A stretch of DNA of 22,426 bases from Chloroflexota bacterium (GCA_021812735.1 JAKAMV010000049.1:1-22426); one strand, 5' to 3'. Shown: positions 8,479 through 16,259, counted from the first letter of the stretch. Notes: generated from the letters alone by a model not told the origin. Numbers and translations are program-made.

Positions 8479-9558
8479 ATGGACGTCGTGGTCATGGCCG
8501 GGGGCGGCGGCACGCGGCTGCGGCCGCTCAGCACGAGCGCCCGCCCGAAGCCCTTCCTTCCGTTGCTGCCGGGCGGCCAGACGCTGCTCCAGCGGACGGT
8601 CGCCCGGCTTCGCGGTCCGGAGACCGCTGCCGCGCTGGACGTCTCGGTCGTCGTGTCGGCGGCGTGGGCGCCCCTGGTGGCGGACCAGGTGCCCGGAGTG
8701 CGGCTGATCGTCGAGCCCGAGGGCCGCAACACCGCAGCCGCGATCGCGCTGGCCGCTCTGGAGCCGGACCGCGACCCAGCGTCCGTGATGGGCGTCCTGC
8801 CGGCCGACCACCGGATCGACCCGGCGCGCGAGGACGTCTTCCGGGCCGTGCTCGCGACGGCGGCGGCTGAGCTCGCGACCGGGGCGTTCGGCATCGCGTC
8901 GCCGCTCGTGACCCTGGGCGTCCAGCCGACGCGCCCGGCCACGGAGTACGGCTACCTCCGCCCAGACGTCGCACGGGGGGCGTCGGTGGACGGGCTGCGC
9001 GCCTATCCGCTGGAGGCGTTCGAGGAGAAGCCCCGCCCCGACCGCGCCCGGGAGTTGATCGCGATGCCCGGCGTCGCCTGGAACGCCGGCATGTTCCTCT
9101 GGCGGCGGCATGCCATCGTCGAAGCGCTCGAGCGCCACGCCCCCGAGATCGCAGACGGCGTTCGACGCGGTCTCGCCGACGATCTTGCCGCGGCCTACGC
9201 GTCGCTCCCGAGCCGCTCGATCGACTATGCCGTGATGGAGCCGGCGGCCGCGGCGGGGACCGTCGTGATGGCCGCGATGGACGTGGGCTGGACCGATGTC
9301 GGGACCTGGCCGGCACTGCTCGAGGTGCTGGGCGCCCCGGGGATCGACGGCGGCGTGGTCGAGGCCGGCGACGAGGCGTTCGCGGCGGCCGGCGACCTGG
9401 TGGTCCGGCGGGCCGGCGGACGGCCCGTCGTCGAGGACGCGACCCCCGGCGTGTTCTGCCCCGATGCTCCCGCCGCCCTGCTCCGACAGGCGGCCCGGGC
9501 CCGGTCGGTCGTCGAGTCGCTGCTGGAGCGGTGCGCGGTGGCGGAGGCCCACGACTGA
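8479..9558 (+). CDS. manC: Mannose-1-phosphate guanylyltransferase
   Basis: A 359-residue cytoplasmic nucleotidyltransferase that makes GDP-mannose from GTP and mannose-1-phosphate for glycans of the cell surface. Visible family features are the nucleotide-binding loop AGGGGTRLRPLS (residues 7-18) with Lys24 (RPKPFLPLL), NTAAAIALAALE, the VLPADHRI metal site, GVQPTRPATEYGYL, FEEKPRPDRA, WNAGMFLWR, and the C-terminal SIDYAVME followed by GWTDVGTW. It is the short, single-domain type without the isomerase domain. The -10 box directly before the ATG implies a leaderless transcript. It diverges from potA. The symbol follows family use. Confidence 0.93.
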   Translation: MDVVVMAGGGGTRLRPLSTSARPKPFLPLLPGGQTLLQRTVARLRGPETAAALDVSVVVSAAWAPLVADQVPGVRLIVEPEGRNTAAAIALAALEPDRDPASVMGVLPADHRIDPAREDVFRAVLATAAAELATGAFGIASPLVTLGVQPTRPATEYGYLRPDVARGASVDGLRAYPLEAFEEKPRPDRARELIAMPGVAWNAGMFLWRRHAIVEALERHAPEIADGVRRGLADDLAAAYASLPSRSIDYAVMEPAAAAGTVVMAAMDVGWTDVGTWPALLEVLGAPGIDGGVVEAGDEAFAAAGDLVVRRAGGRPVVEDATPGVFCPDAPAALLRQAARARSVVESLLERCAVAEAHD

Positions 9559-9729
9559 CCGCCTGCCGCGGTGGAGGCGCCCAGTCCCGGACGCGAACAA
9601 CGCCGTTCCGAGCGGGCCGGGCGCGTTGGCGCGGCCAGGCCGACCTGCCCTCGAACTGTCGCCGCATGCGCCGCTTGTCCGGCCCGCGACGCTCCGCTTC
9701 GGGGGGGTGCCACGGCGGCCCTTGGGGTG

Positions 9730-9735
9730 TAGGCT
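9730..9735 (+). promoter_or_regulatory. Candidate -10 box for the SWIM-protein gene
   Basis: TAGGCT fits the window's TANNNT pattern. Transcription from about 9742 would give an 86-base leader carrying GGAGGT at 9813-9818, nine bases before ATG 9828. No clear -35 hexamer is visible. I see no gene in 9559-9827. Confidence 0.35.
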
Positions 9736-9827
9736 TGAGCCGCGACCGCTATCACCGGACGAGCGGACCCGACCGGACGGCGGCCCTCGTGGACGCCCCG
9801 CACGGGGCGACTGGAGGTACTGCGACG

Positions 9828-10106
9828 ATGCACTCCTCTCTCATCGGCAAGGTCGAGAAGGCGAATCGCTACGCTCGGGAGCTGGACCGGATTTCGATCG
9901 AGCGGATCGCCCTGACGTTCCGTGGGGACAACGACACCCATCACGTCAGCCTCGACGCCGGCGTGTGGCATTGCACCTGCCACTACTTCGAGAGCTGGGG
10001 TTCCTGCGTTCACCTCCTCGCACTGCAGAAGATCATGGGTGTGATGCTGCCCGAGGAGGCGCAGACATCGATCTTCAACGCGACCGGAGCCGCTGCCATC
10101 GCCTGA
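9828..10106 (+). CDS. Stand-alone SWIM zinc-finger protein
   Basis: A 92-residue protein made almost entirely of one SWIM zinc finger. The ligands are Cys49-x-Cys51, eight residues, then Cys60-x-His62 (CTCHYFESWGSCVH), after a beta-strand region HHVSLDAGVWH. SWIM fingers usually occur inside larger proteins (SWI2/SNF2 helicases, transposases, recombination-mediator proteins) and bind DNA or protein. This one stands alone, with no signal peptide, so it is probably cytoplasmic. GGAGGT lies nine bases before the ATG. The frame is open upstream to 9531, but that part overlaps manC and looks random. Its role is unknown. Confidence 0.75.
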   Translation: MHSSLIGKVEKANRYARELDRISIERIALTFRGDNDTHHVSLDAGVWHCTCHYFESWGSCVHLLALQKIMGVMLPEEAQTSIFNATGAAAIA

Positions 10107-10112
10107 GCAGCG

Positions 10113-10134
10113 GCGGGCCGGTTTCCCGGCCCGC
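10113..10134. terminator. Hairpin between convergent genes, first of two
   Basis: GCGGGCCGG (10113-10121) and CCGGCCCGC (10126-10134) form a perfect nine-pair stem with loop TTTC, seven bases after the SWIM-gene stop. There is no T-run, so it may work weakly or with Rho. Confidence 0.55.
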
Positions 10135-10155
10135 ACCCGAGGTTCGCTGCCTGAC

Positions 10156-10187
10156 CGCCGCCGGCCGCGCTCGACGCGCCGGCGGCG
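10156..10187. terminator. Hairpin between convergent genes, second of two
   Basis: CGCCGCCGG (10156-10164) pairs with CCGGCGGCG (10179-10187), and an inner CGCG (10166-10169) pairs with CGCG (10175-10178). It lies just beyond the end of the lipoprotein gene on the other strand, and together with the hairpin at 10113 would insulate both units. Confidence 0.45.
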
Positions 10188-10202
10188 CGGCATGTCCGGG
10201 GC

Positions 10203-10814
10203 TCACGGGACCACCGTGAGATGCCAGAAGTAGGTGGCGTTCGCTCCGGGGCCGAACGATGCGGTGACCCGCAGTGACCAGTCGCCGCCAGTGGACGGGG
10301 CCCCGACCGAGACGACGCCGCTGCCGGCCGCCTCACCGGTCGGGCTGCCCGCCGTGCCGTCGGCGACGGTGGCCCAGGCCGCAGTCCACGAGAGCGGCAC
10401 GAGGGCCCCGAACATCACTGTGAGCGAGGAGCCCTCCGACGCCGTTGCCAGTTCTGGCCCGACAACCCACGGCGCGTCCGTCCCGCCGCCGGCCCAGGTG
10501 TAGGAGCCGAGCTCCCCTCGGGCGGTCCGCCCGGCGACGAGGCCGCTGAGCACCCCGGCGGGAGGGCTTTCGGGGAGGGTCGAGGCCGCGGGCGGCGACC
10601 CTCCCTCGGGCACGGCCTCTGCGCTCGGCGTCCCGGTCGCCGGGGCGGTGCTCGCCGGGCCGGCGGGCCCAGACGGAGCGGCGGTCCACCCGTCGGTCGC
10701 GGGCGGCGGGCTGCCCGCGACGCGCGGGGTCGTCGGGCTCCCGGCGCACGCTGTGACCAAGGCCGCCAGGCCAACGACGGCGCCGAGGCGCGCGGCCCGG
10801 TCCAGGACGGTCAT
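10203..10814 (-). CDS. Exported lipoprotein, unknown function
   Basis: A 203-residue protein with a lipoprotein signal peptide (lipobox LVTAC, lipidated Cys23), then a Pro/Ala/Ser/Thr-rich linker to about residue 85, then a compact domain of roughly 115 residues rich in Gly, Ser, Trp and beta-type sequence (GELGSYTWAGGG, GDWSLRVTASFG, TYFWHLTVVP). I do not recognise the domain. It is the last gene of a three-gene exported-protein operon. Its ATG overlaps the stop of the metalloprotease-like gene as ATGA, so translation is probably coupled and the products are likely to act together outside the membrane. The upstream extension of the frame was not used because the signal peptide begins at 10814. 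Confidence 0.75.
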   Translation of the reverse strand: MTVLDRAARLGAVVGLAALVTACAGSPTTPRVAGSPPPATDGWTAAPSGPAGPASTAPATGTPSAEAVPEGGSPPAASTLPESPPAGVLSGLVAGRTARGELGSYTWAGGGTDAPWVVGPELATASEGSSLTVMFGALVPLSWTAAWATVADGTAGSPTGEAAGSGVVSVGAPSTGGDWSLRVTASFGPGANATYFWHLTVVP

Positions 10815-11860
10815 CTCGAACTGCCCCCCTGCTCGGACGCGGCCGTGTCCACGCGCTGCGGGCACGGCATGCTGGTGCAGCTGACAGTGACGGTCACCGA
10901 TGACGACGTCGATGCGCGCACGCCCTCACTCGCTGGCTTGCGGAACACGGCCCGGTAGTCCTGGGTGCTGCTCGGCGCCACGGTGGCCCTGTAGGTGCCG
11001 GCGGTGCTCCCCGAGGACATCGTCGCCAGGTCCGCCCAGGTGGTGCCCGACCTCCGCTGGAGCACGACGACCCGCCCGGCCATCGGGTTGCCGGCCAGCC
11101 GCCCGCTGCCGGCGCTCTGGAGGGTGGCAGTGAACGTCACCGACGCGCCCAGCTTGGCGGCCGTCGACGAGGCCGCGAGCGTGAGGCCCGTTGGGATGTC
11201 GAGGCACGTGGAGTACGGCGTGGTCCAGGTGGCCACGTCGTACACCTGCTGGAGGGTGGCGACGTCGCAGCGCCCGAAGGCACTGGCGCTCCAGCCCACC
11301 TGCGGCCGAGCGTGGCTGTACGTCTGCACGACCGCGTCCGCGTAGTCGGCGTCGCCCGGCAGGTTCATGTGGTGGTCAAGTCCCGACACGTGCCCGAGCT
11401 CGTCGATCGTGATGGTCTCTGCCCGGTAGCAGCCGTTTGGGCTGCCGGTCATCTCGCACCAGCTCAGGGTGCCCCAGTCGTAGCGGTGACCGTTCTCGCG
11501 GAACCACAGGTGCCAGTACCCGCGGGCCGGGTCGCGCGAGAAGCAGGCCAGCCCGTTGACGCCGCACGGATTGCTCGTGCCGTACGAGACCGCGTTCGGC
11601 GCGGCGCCGCTGTAGGCGTAGGACGGCGCCCGTGAGCCCCGGCTGACGTTGGTGTCGGCAGCCGCGGCGCTCACCGCCGTCCGGATGAGCGAGGGCGGCA
11701 CGGCGCCGGCAGCCCAGCCGTACGCGAGCGTCGTGTCGATGGGCCAGGCCGGCGCGAGCGCGGGATCGGGAGTGGCTGCGAGCGTGGCGCCAGCCGTCGC
11801 AGCGAGCAGCCACAGGGCGGCCCCGGCGGCGAGACGTCGATTCATCGAGCGCGTGGTCAC
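10811..11860 (-). CDS. Secreted matrixin-like metalloprotease with Asp in place of the first zinc His
   Basis: A 349-residue secreted protein: signal peptide to about residue 29, protease-like domain to about 220, then an Ig-like/beta-sandwich domain (about 235-330). The metal motif of matrixins (HExxHxxGxxH) appears as DELGHVSGLDH, residues 153-163: Asp153 replaces the first His, while Glu154, His157, Gly160 and His163 are kept. The following FGRCDVATLQQVYD resembles the end of a matrixin domain, but I see no Met-turn methionine before it. It could be an active enzyme with an unusual ligand, or a binding pseudoenzyme. The start is GTG 11860, overlapping the upstream stop as GTGA with GAGGTG before it. 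ATG 11845 is the alternative. Confidence 0.78.
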   Translation of the reverse strand: MTTRSMNRRLAAGAALWLLAATAGATLAATPDPALAPAWPIDTTLAYGWAAGAVPPSLIRTAVSAAAADTNVSRGSRAPSYAYSGAAPNAVSYGTSNPCGVNGLACFSRDPARGYWHLWFRENGHRYDWGTLSWCEMTGSPNGCYRAETITIDELGHVSGLDHHMNLPGDADYADAVVQTYSHARPQVGWSASAFGRCDVATLQQVYDVATWTTPYSTCLDIPTGLTLAASSTAAKLGASVTFTATLQSAGSGRLAGNPMAGRVVVLQRRSGTTWADLATMSSGSTAGTYRATVAPSSTQDYRAVFRKPASEGVRASTSSSVTVTVSCTSMPCPQRVDTAASEQGGSSR

Positions 11861-12972
11861 GGGAGCACCTCGCCGGCGGACAGCTGGAGGGAGGACGGGT
11901 CGAGGAAGCGGATGGCGGTCGGATCGGTCACGCGCCCTCCGGGTGCCACTGCGACGCTCCCGTCGGGCGCCTCGGCGCCGGATTCGGCGGTGGAGGCGGC
12001 GAGGATCGGGGCGAGCCCTGCCGAGCCCTGGACGCCGGTCTCGGACGTTTGGCCCCCGAGCCGCAGCACCCCGAGCCTGCCGCCGCCCATGAGCACGATC
12101 GCGCCTGCCCCGCCGGGCGCCACGACCGCGGCTCCGTTCGCCTCGCCAAGTCGAGTCGAGTCGCCTGACGCCAGGTCGATCGAGTCGATCGCGCACGGCA
12201 GGCCGTCGCAGGCCTCCAGTACGACGAGCCGCTGGTCCGCCAGCCCGACTGCCGGACCGGTGCCGGCGGCGGTCGACGATCGACCCGTGACCGGGTCGAC
12301 GACCCGCGTCCGGCAGGCGCGCTCGCCGCACGCGCTCACCACCACGCGCCCGTCATCGACGGCCAGCACGCTGGTCGAGAACGTGACCCCGTACTCCGGG
12401 TCTGCGGGGAGGCCCGCCACCAGCGGTGCGGCCTCGGCCGTGGCGAGGTCTCGTGCCCAGACGCCGAGATCCAGTCGCGTCGCCCGATCCACGCGGTGCT
12501 CGTAGGCGCGGGCCCCACCCGGCGCCAGCACAGCGCTGCGGACGACGTCCGACGACGTGGCGACCGTGGTCCAGCAGCCCAGAGCCGCGTCGAGCGTGCG
12601 GAGCCGCGAGCGCTGGCCGTCGTCGTCGCCCACCAGAACGCGCCCGCCCACCGGGCCTGAGGCGAAGGACTCCGGCGGCAGTGACACCGACCAGCGGGCC
12701 GATGCCGCGCCGACCGTCAGCCGCTGGCCCGCGAGGGTCCCGGACGCGTCCAGGAGCGGCTCGAGGCGATACCAGGCGGGCCCGGCCGCGGCAGTGGTCC
12801 TGCCTGCGTCTGCCGGGCACGACCGCTCGACCGGCGGTCGAGCCATGGGCTCCGCCGGTGCCCTCGCCGCCAGGGCGACGCCCGGAGGCGCCGGCTGCGC
12901 AAGGGCACCGGCCGCCGCCAGGGCCAGCGGTCCGGCGAGTGCCAGCCATCGGATCCGTCCTGCAAGCTCCAT
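11857..12972 (-). CDS. Exported propeller-like protein, unknown function
   Basis: A 371-residue protein with a signal peptide ending near residue 26 (ALAAAGALAQ). The rest has repeating beta-strand units of 40-50 residues, such as RVVDPVTGRSS and SIDLASGDST, two of them preceded by a Cys-x4-Cys pair (CGERAC, CDGLPC), which suggests a beta-propeller. It is the first gene of the exported three-gene operon, with a strong GGAGGAGAGG ribosome site before ATG 12972. Its stop overlaps the GTG of the metalloprotease-like gene. No catalytic motif is visible. A binding or scaffold role is a guess from the fold. Confidence 0.72.
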   Translation of the reverse strand: MELAGRIRWLALAGPLALAAAGALAQPAPPGVALAARAPAEPMARPPVERSCPADAGRTTAAAGPAWYRLEPLLDASGTLAGQRLTVGAASARWSVSLPPESFASGPVGGRVLVGDDDGQRSRLRTLDAALGCWTTVATSSDVVRSAVLAPGGARAYEHRVDRATRLDLGVWARDLATAEAAPLVAGLPADPEYGVTFSTSVLAVDDGRVVVSACGERACRTRVVDPVTGRSSTAAGTGPAVGLADQRLVVLEACDGLPCAIDSIDLASGDSTRLGEANGAAVVAPGGAGAIVLMGGGRLGVLRLGGQTSETGVQGSAGLAPILAASTAESGAEAPDGSVAVAPGGRVTDPTAIRFLDPSSLQLSAGEVLP

Positions 12973-13072
12973 CGAGCCTCTCCTCCGGCGGGAGTGCGAT
13001 CTGGCGGGAGGAGGCGGTAGCCCAGATCATCGCCAGAGGGTCTTATCGGCCGCTTACGCCCCTTGGCGGTGC

Positions 13073-13078
13073 TACCCT
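13073..13078 (+). promoter_or_regulatory. Candidate -10 box for the B12 riboswitch and btuFCD
   Basis: TACCCT fits the TANNNT pattern and would start transcription near 13085, at the 5' edge of the cobalamin aptamer. No clear -35 hexamer is visible. The 100 bases between this and the divergent gene at 12972 show nothing else I can support. Confidence 0.45.
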
Positions 13079-13084
13079 GTCGCC

Positions 13085-13215
13085 GTCAACGGGGCCGCAG
13101 GGCCCCTGCAGTACCGACGCGCCACGGTCGCGAAGCCGGTGCAAGTCCGGCACAGTCCCGCTACGGTGACTGCCCTCTCGGGGGCGGAAGTCCGGTCGCC
13201 GGCCCGGCGTGCCGC
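13085..13215 (+). promoter_or_regulatory. Cobalamin (vitamin B12) riboswitch aptamer
   Basis: The conserved core is present: GAAGCCGGTGCAAGTCCGGC (13132-13151), then ACAGTCCCGCTACGGTGA, matching the Rfam-type cobalamin consensus (GGTG, AAnTCC, CCCGC-ACTGTGA). GGGGCC (13091-13096) pairs with GGCCCC (13101-13106) as an upstream arm. GGAAGTCCGGTCGCCGGCC (13186 on) is in the place of the B12 box. Ends are approximate. It precedes btuF-btuC-btuD, the expected target, where binding of B12 would lower expression. Confidence 0.9.
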
Positions 13216-13233
13216 TCGAGCCTTCGAGAGAAA

Positions 13234-13295
13234 GGTCAGGCGCACCGTGCGATCCACCGCCTGACCCCCGGCTTCTGCCCCGAAGCCCGGGGGTC
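13234..13295 (+). promoter_or_regulatory. Riboswitch expression platform: two mutually exclusive hairpins
   Basis: GGTCAGGCG (13234-13242) pairs perfectly with CGCCTGACC (13258-13266). The sequence 13263-13275 (GACCCCCGGCTTC) pairs with 13282-13295 around a loop TGCCCC, with one bulged C. The two share bases 13263-13266 and cannot form together, the usual antiterminator/terminator arrangement. There is no clean T-run after the second hairpin. The btuF ribosome site lies outside it, so termination is more likely than direct blocking of translation. Confidence 0.6.
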
Positions 13296-13328
13296 CGTCA
13301 TTCCTCCCTCATCCTGTCGGAGCTCCTT

Positions 13329-14378
13329 GTGGACGCACGCCTCACCGCACCCCGCGCCCGTCGCGCCGTCGCCTCGCTCGCCTTCGCCGTCCTGCTCGGC
13401 GCCTGCAGCGCGACGCCGGCCGCGACGCCCCTGCCGTCAGCAACCCCACTGCCCTCAGTCCTGCCGACGGCCGCCCCGTCGCTCGCGCCGACCGAGGCCC
13501 CCTCTGCGACTGCCCAGGCGGCGACCTTCCCGGTCACCGTGACCGACGACGAGGGGACGAAGGTCCAGATCGCGGCCCAGCCCACCAGGATCGTGTCGCT
13601 CATGCCGGCCGTGACCGAGACCCTGTTCGCCCTCGGTGTCGGCAGCGACGTGGTCGGCAAGGCGCAGGACATCTACCTGTACCCGCCCCAGGCCAGCGCC
13701 GTGCCGGACTTCGAGAAGTTCGACAACGGCGCCGTGTCCGTCGACGTCGAGAAGATCGTGGCCGCCAAGGCCGACCTGGTGATCGCCGGCGGCAACTTCG
13801 GCACGCCGGCCGACACGATCAAGCAGCTGCGCGACCTCGGCATCCCCGTGATCGTGGTCTACGCGCCCACCGTGGCGGGCGTCCTCGCCGACAACACGCT
13901 CATCGGCACCGCGGTGGGCGAGCCGGCCCAGGCCGCGGCGATCAACGCCGGCATGCAGGCCGCGTTCAACGCGGTCGAGGCGGCCGTGGCGAGCGCGCCC
14001 AAGCCGAAGGTGTACTACGAGATCGGAGACGGCTACGCGCCGGCCGACCAGTCGTTCACCGCCGAGATGATCACCGACGCTGGCGGCACGCCCGTGACCT
14101 CCGGCTCCACGACCGACTGGTCGCTATCCGCCGAGAAGCTCATCGCGGCCAACCCCGACATCATCCTGCTCGCGGACGGGACCCCCGTCGCCCAGGCGAC
14201 CAAGCGGCCCGCCTGGTCCACCATGAGCGCCGTCAAGAACGGCAAGGTCGCCACGATCGACGACACCACGATCTCGCGGCCCGGTCCCCGCCTCTTCCTT
14301 GGGCTCCAGCTGCTGGCCGCTGCCATCCACCCGGAGCTGACCATCCCGCAGGCATCTCCGATCCCGGCCGTCCCGTGA
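13329..14378 (+). CDS. btuF: Cobalamin-binding lipoprotein BtuF
   Basis: A 349-residue extracytoplasmic binding protein for vitamin B12. It has a lipoprotein signal peptide with lipobox LLGAC and Cys26, a Pro/Thr/Ser linker (repeated TPLPSATPLPS) to about residue 65, then a helical-backbone (BtuF/FecB) fold: PTRIVSLMPAVTETLFALGV, ADLVIAGGNFGTP, the PKVYYEIGDGYAP region, and NPDIILLADGT. The start is GTG 13329 with GGAG at 13319-13322. The frame is open to 13209, but that segment is the riboswitch. The cobalamin riboswitch upstream supports B12 over haem or siderophore as ligand. Confidence 0.9.
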   Translation: MDARLTAPRARRAVASLAFAVLLGACSATPAATPLPSATPLPSVLPTAAPSLAPTEAPSATAQAATFPVTVTDDEGTKVQIAAQPTRIVSLMPAVTETLFALGVGSDVVGKAQDIYLYPPQASAVPDFEKFDNGAVSVDVEKIVAAKADLVIAGGNFGTPADTIKQLRDLGIPVIVVYAPTVAGVLADNTLIGTAVGEPAQAAAINAGMQAAFNAVEAAVASAPKPKVYYEIGDGYAPADQSFTAEMITDAGGTPVTSGSTTDWSLSAEKLIAANPDIILLADGTPVAQATKRPAWSTMSAVKNGKVATIDDTTISRPGPRLFLGLQLLAAAIHPELTIPQASPIPAVP

Positions 14379-15454
14379 CCCCGGGCGTCGTGACCGCGGG
14401 CGGCACCGGGGCCCAGCTCCGGACTGCTGCCCGCGGCCGCGACCGCCGTTTCTGGCTGGTCGTCGGCGGCACGGCCGCGCTCGTCGTCGGCGCCATCCTG
14501 GGCACGGCCTTCGGCAGTGTCAGCGTGCCGTTCGGCGACACCGTGACCATCGTCCTCGACAAGGTGCTCGGCACCCACCTGTCCACCGCAGACGCCGCAA
14601 CGGCCGCGATCGTCTGGGACCTGCGCGTCCCGCGGGTGCTGCTCGCGATGACCGTCGGCACCGCGCTCGCCGTTGCCGGGGCCACGTTCCAGGGCCTGCT
14701 GCGGAACCCGCTGGCGGACCCGTACGTGCTGGGCACCGCGTCCGGGGCGGCGCTGGGCGCGGCCATCGGCCTGCTCCTCCCGATCCAGGTCTACGCCTTC
14801 GGCCTCGGCCTGCCCAACGTGTTCGCCTTCATCGGCGCCACGGTGTCCATCACGGTCGTCTACCGCCTGGCTCGGGTGACCGGGCTCGCGCCGCTGACCG
14901 GCCTGCTGCTGACCGGATATGCCGTCGCGTCGCTGCTGGCGGCCGGCCTCACGATGGCGATGTACCTCTCCGGCGCCGCCCTGCGCCAGATCTTCAACTA
15001 CCTGCTGGGCAGCTTCGAGCAGGCGTCCTGGGAGCGGGTCGCCGGCGCGCTGCCCATCGTGCTGCTGGGCGCGATCCTGATCGCCACGCGGGCGCGCTCG
15101 CTCAACGGCCTGCTGCTCGGCGAGCAGGCGGCGGCGCACCTGGGCGTGAACGTGGAGCGTGAGCGGCCGCTGCTGCTGGGCCTGGCGTCGCTGGTGACGG
15201 CGGCGGCCGTCACCGTGTCGGGCCTGATCGGCTTCGTGGGCCTCGTGGTCCCTCACATCGTCCGGCTGCTCACCGGGCCGAATGCCCGCGCGGTGATCCC
15301 CGTCTCGGCGCTGTGGGGGGCGGTGCTGCTCGTCTATGCGGACCTCGTCGCGCGCGTCGTGGGCGACATCCCCGTCGGCGTCGTCACCGCGCTCATCGGG
15401 GCGCCGTTCTTCCTCGTCCTGCTGCGCCGGGCGCGGACGGGGTACGAGCTGTGA
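14375..15454 (+). CDS. btuC: Cobalamin ABC transporter permease BtuC
   Basis: A 359-residue FecCD-type permease with about ten membrane segments. Family signatures are DLRVPRVLLAMTVG, GATFQGLLRNPLADPYVLG and the ATPase-contact/exit region SGLIGFVGLVVPHIVRLL, followed by a C-terminal DIPVGVVTALIGAPFF. Its GTG overlaps the btuF stop as GTGA, so translation is coupled. The N-terminal 25 residues before the first membrane segment are hydrophilic, and a GTG at about 14390 is another possible start. Confidence 0.93.
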   Translation: MTPGVVTAGGTGAQLRTAARGRDRRFWLVVGGTAALVVGAILGTAFGSVSVPFGDTVTIVLDKVLGTHLSTADAATAAIVWDLRVPRVLLAMTVGTALAVAGATFQGLLRNPLADPYVLGTASGAALGAAIGLLLPIQVYAFGLGLPNVFAFIGATVSITVVYRLARVTGLAPLTGLLLTGYAVASLLAAGLTMAMYLSGAALRQIFNYLLGSFEQASWERVAGALPIVLLGAILIATRARSLNGLLLGEQAAAHLGVNVERERPLLLGLASLVTAAAVTVSGLIGFVGLVVPHIVRLLTGPNARAVIPVSALWGAVLLVYADLVARVVGDIPVGVVTALIGAPFFLVLLRRARTGYEL

Positions 15455-16209
15455 CGGCGGCGATCTGGCTCGACGGCGTCACCGTCGAGTCGCGCGGCCG
15501 CGCCATCCTGCGTGACGTGTCGCTCCGCGTCGAGTCGGGCGAGCGGGTCGCCCTGGTCGGCCCCAATGGTGCCGGCAAGTCCACCCTGCTGCGCGTGGTC
15601 TCGGGCGTGCTGCGCCCCCACGCGGGGCGCGTGGAGCTGGGCGGGCTGCCCGTGGGCGCCATGGACCGGGGCGCGGTGGCCCGACGCCTCGCCGTTGTTC
15701 CCCAGCAGACCGCGCTGCCGTTCTCGATGCGCGTCGAGGAGGTCGTGGCGCTCGGACGCCTGCCGCACGAGGACGGGCTCCGGGGTGCGCGACCCGCCGA
15801 CCGGGCCGCGGTTGCGGCGGCAATCGACCGCGTCGGCCTGGGCGGGCTGCTGGGCCGCGACGCGCGCGAGCTGTCGCTGGGCGAGCGGCAGCTGGTGCTG
15901 CTCGCGCTCGCGGTGGCGCAGGGATCGCCGGCGCTGCTCCTCGACGAGCCCACCGTGCACCTCGACCTCCGCCACCAGGTCGAGGCGATGGAGCTCATGC
16001 GCGACCTCAACGAGCGCGACGGCACGACGCTCATCGCCGTCCTCCACGACCTCGCTCTCGCGGCGCACTTCTTCCCCCGCCTGGTGCTGCTCGACCACGG
16101 CCGGCTGGTCGCCGACGGCGCGCCGGACGCCGTGCTGACGGACGCTCGGGTGCGGGACGTGTTCGGGGTGCCGCCGGCGCTCGTCCGTCTCGCGGCGTCG
16201 CCGGGCTGA
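15451..16209 (+). CDS. btuD: Cobalamin ABC transporter ATPase BtuD
   Basis: A 252-residue ATPase of the FecE/BtuD type. Walker A is GPNGAGKST (37-45), Q-loop Gln86, Walker B LLLDEP (163-168) and switch His200 (VLHD). The signature reads LSLGE (142-146) instead of LSGGE, with Leu at the first conserved Gly. Its GTG overlaps the btuC stop as GTGA, completing the riboswitch-controlled operon. The frame is open to 15313, but that is inside btuC. Confidence 0.93.
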   Translation: MTAAIWLDGVTVESRGRAILRDVSLRVESGERVALVGPNGAGKSTLLRVVSGVLRPHAGRVELGGLPVGAMDRGAVARRLAVVPQQTALPFSMRVEEVVALGRLPHEDGLRGARPADRAAVAAAIDRVGLGGLLGRDARELSLGERQLVLLALAVAQGSPALLLDEPTVHLDLRHQVEAMELMRDLNERDGTTLIAVLHDLALAAHFFPRLVLLDHGRLVADGAPDAVLTDARVRDVFGVPPALVRLAASPG

Positions 16210-16259
16210 GTCCCGCCGACCCGACGAGGGGCCGGATGGCACGCGCGGCGCGCGGCGGG

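Noticed and set aside
9559..9827. Upstream extension of the SWIM protein to about 191 residues
   Set aside because: The extra residues overlap manC and look random, while ATG 9828 has GGAGGT at good spacing and the domain begins soon after.
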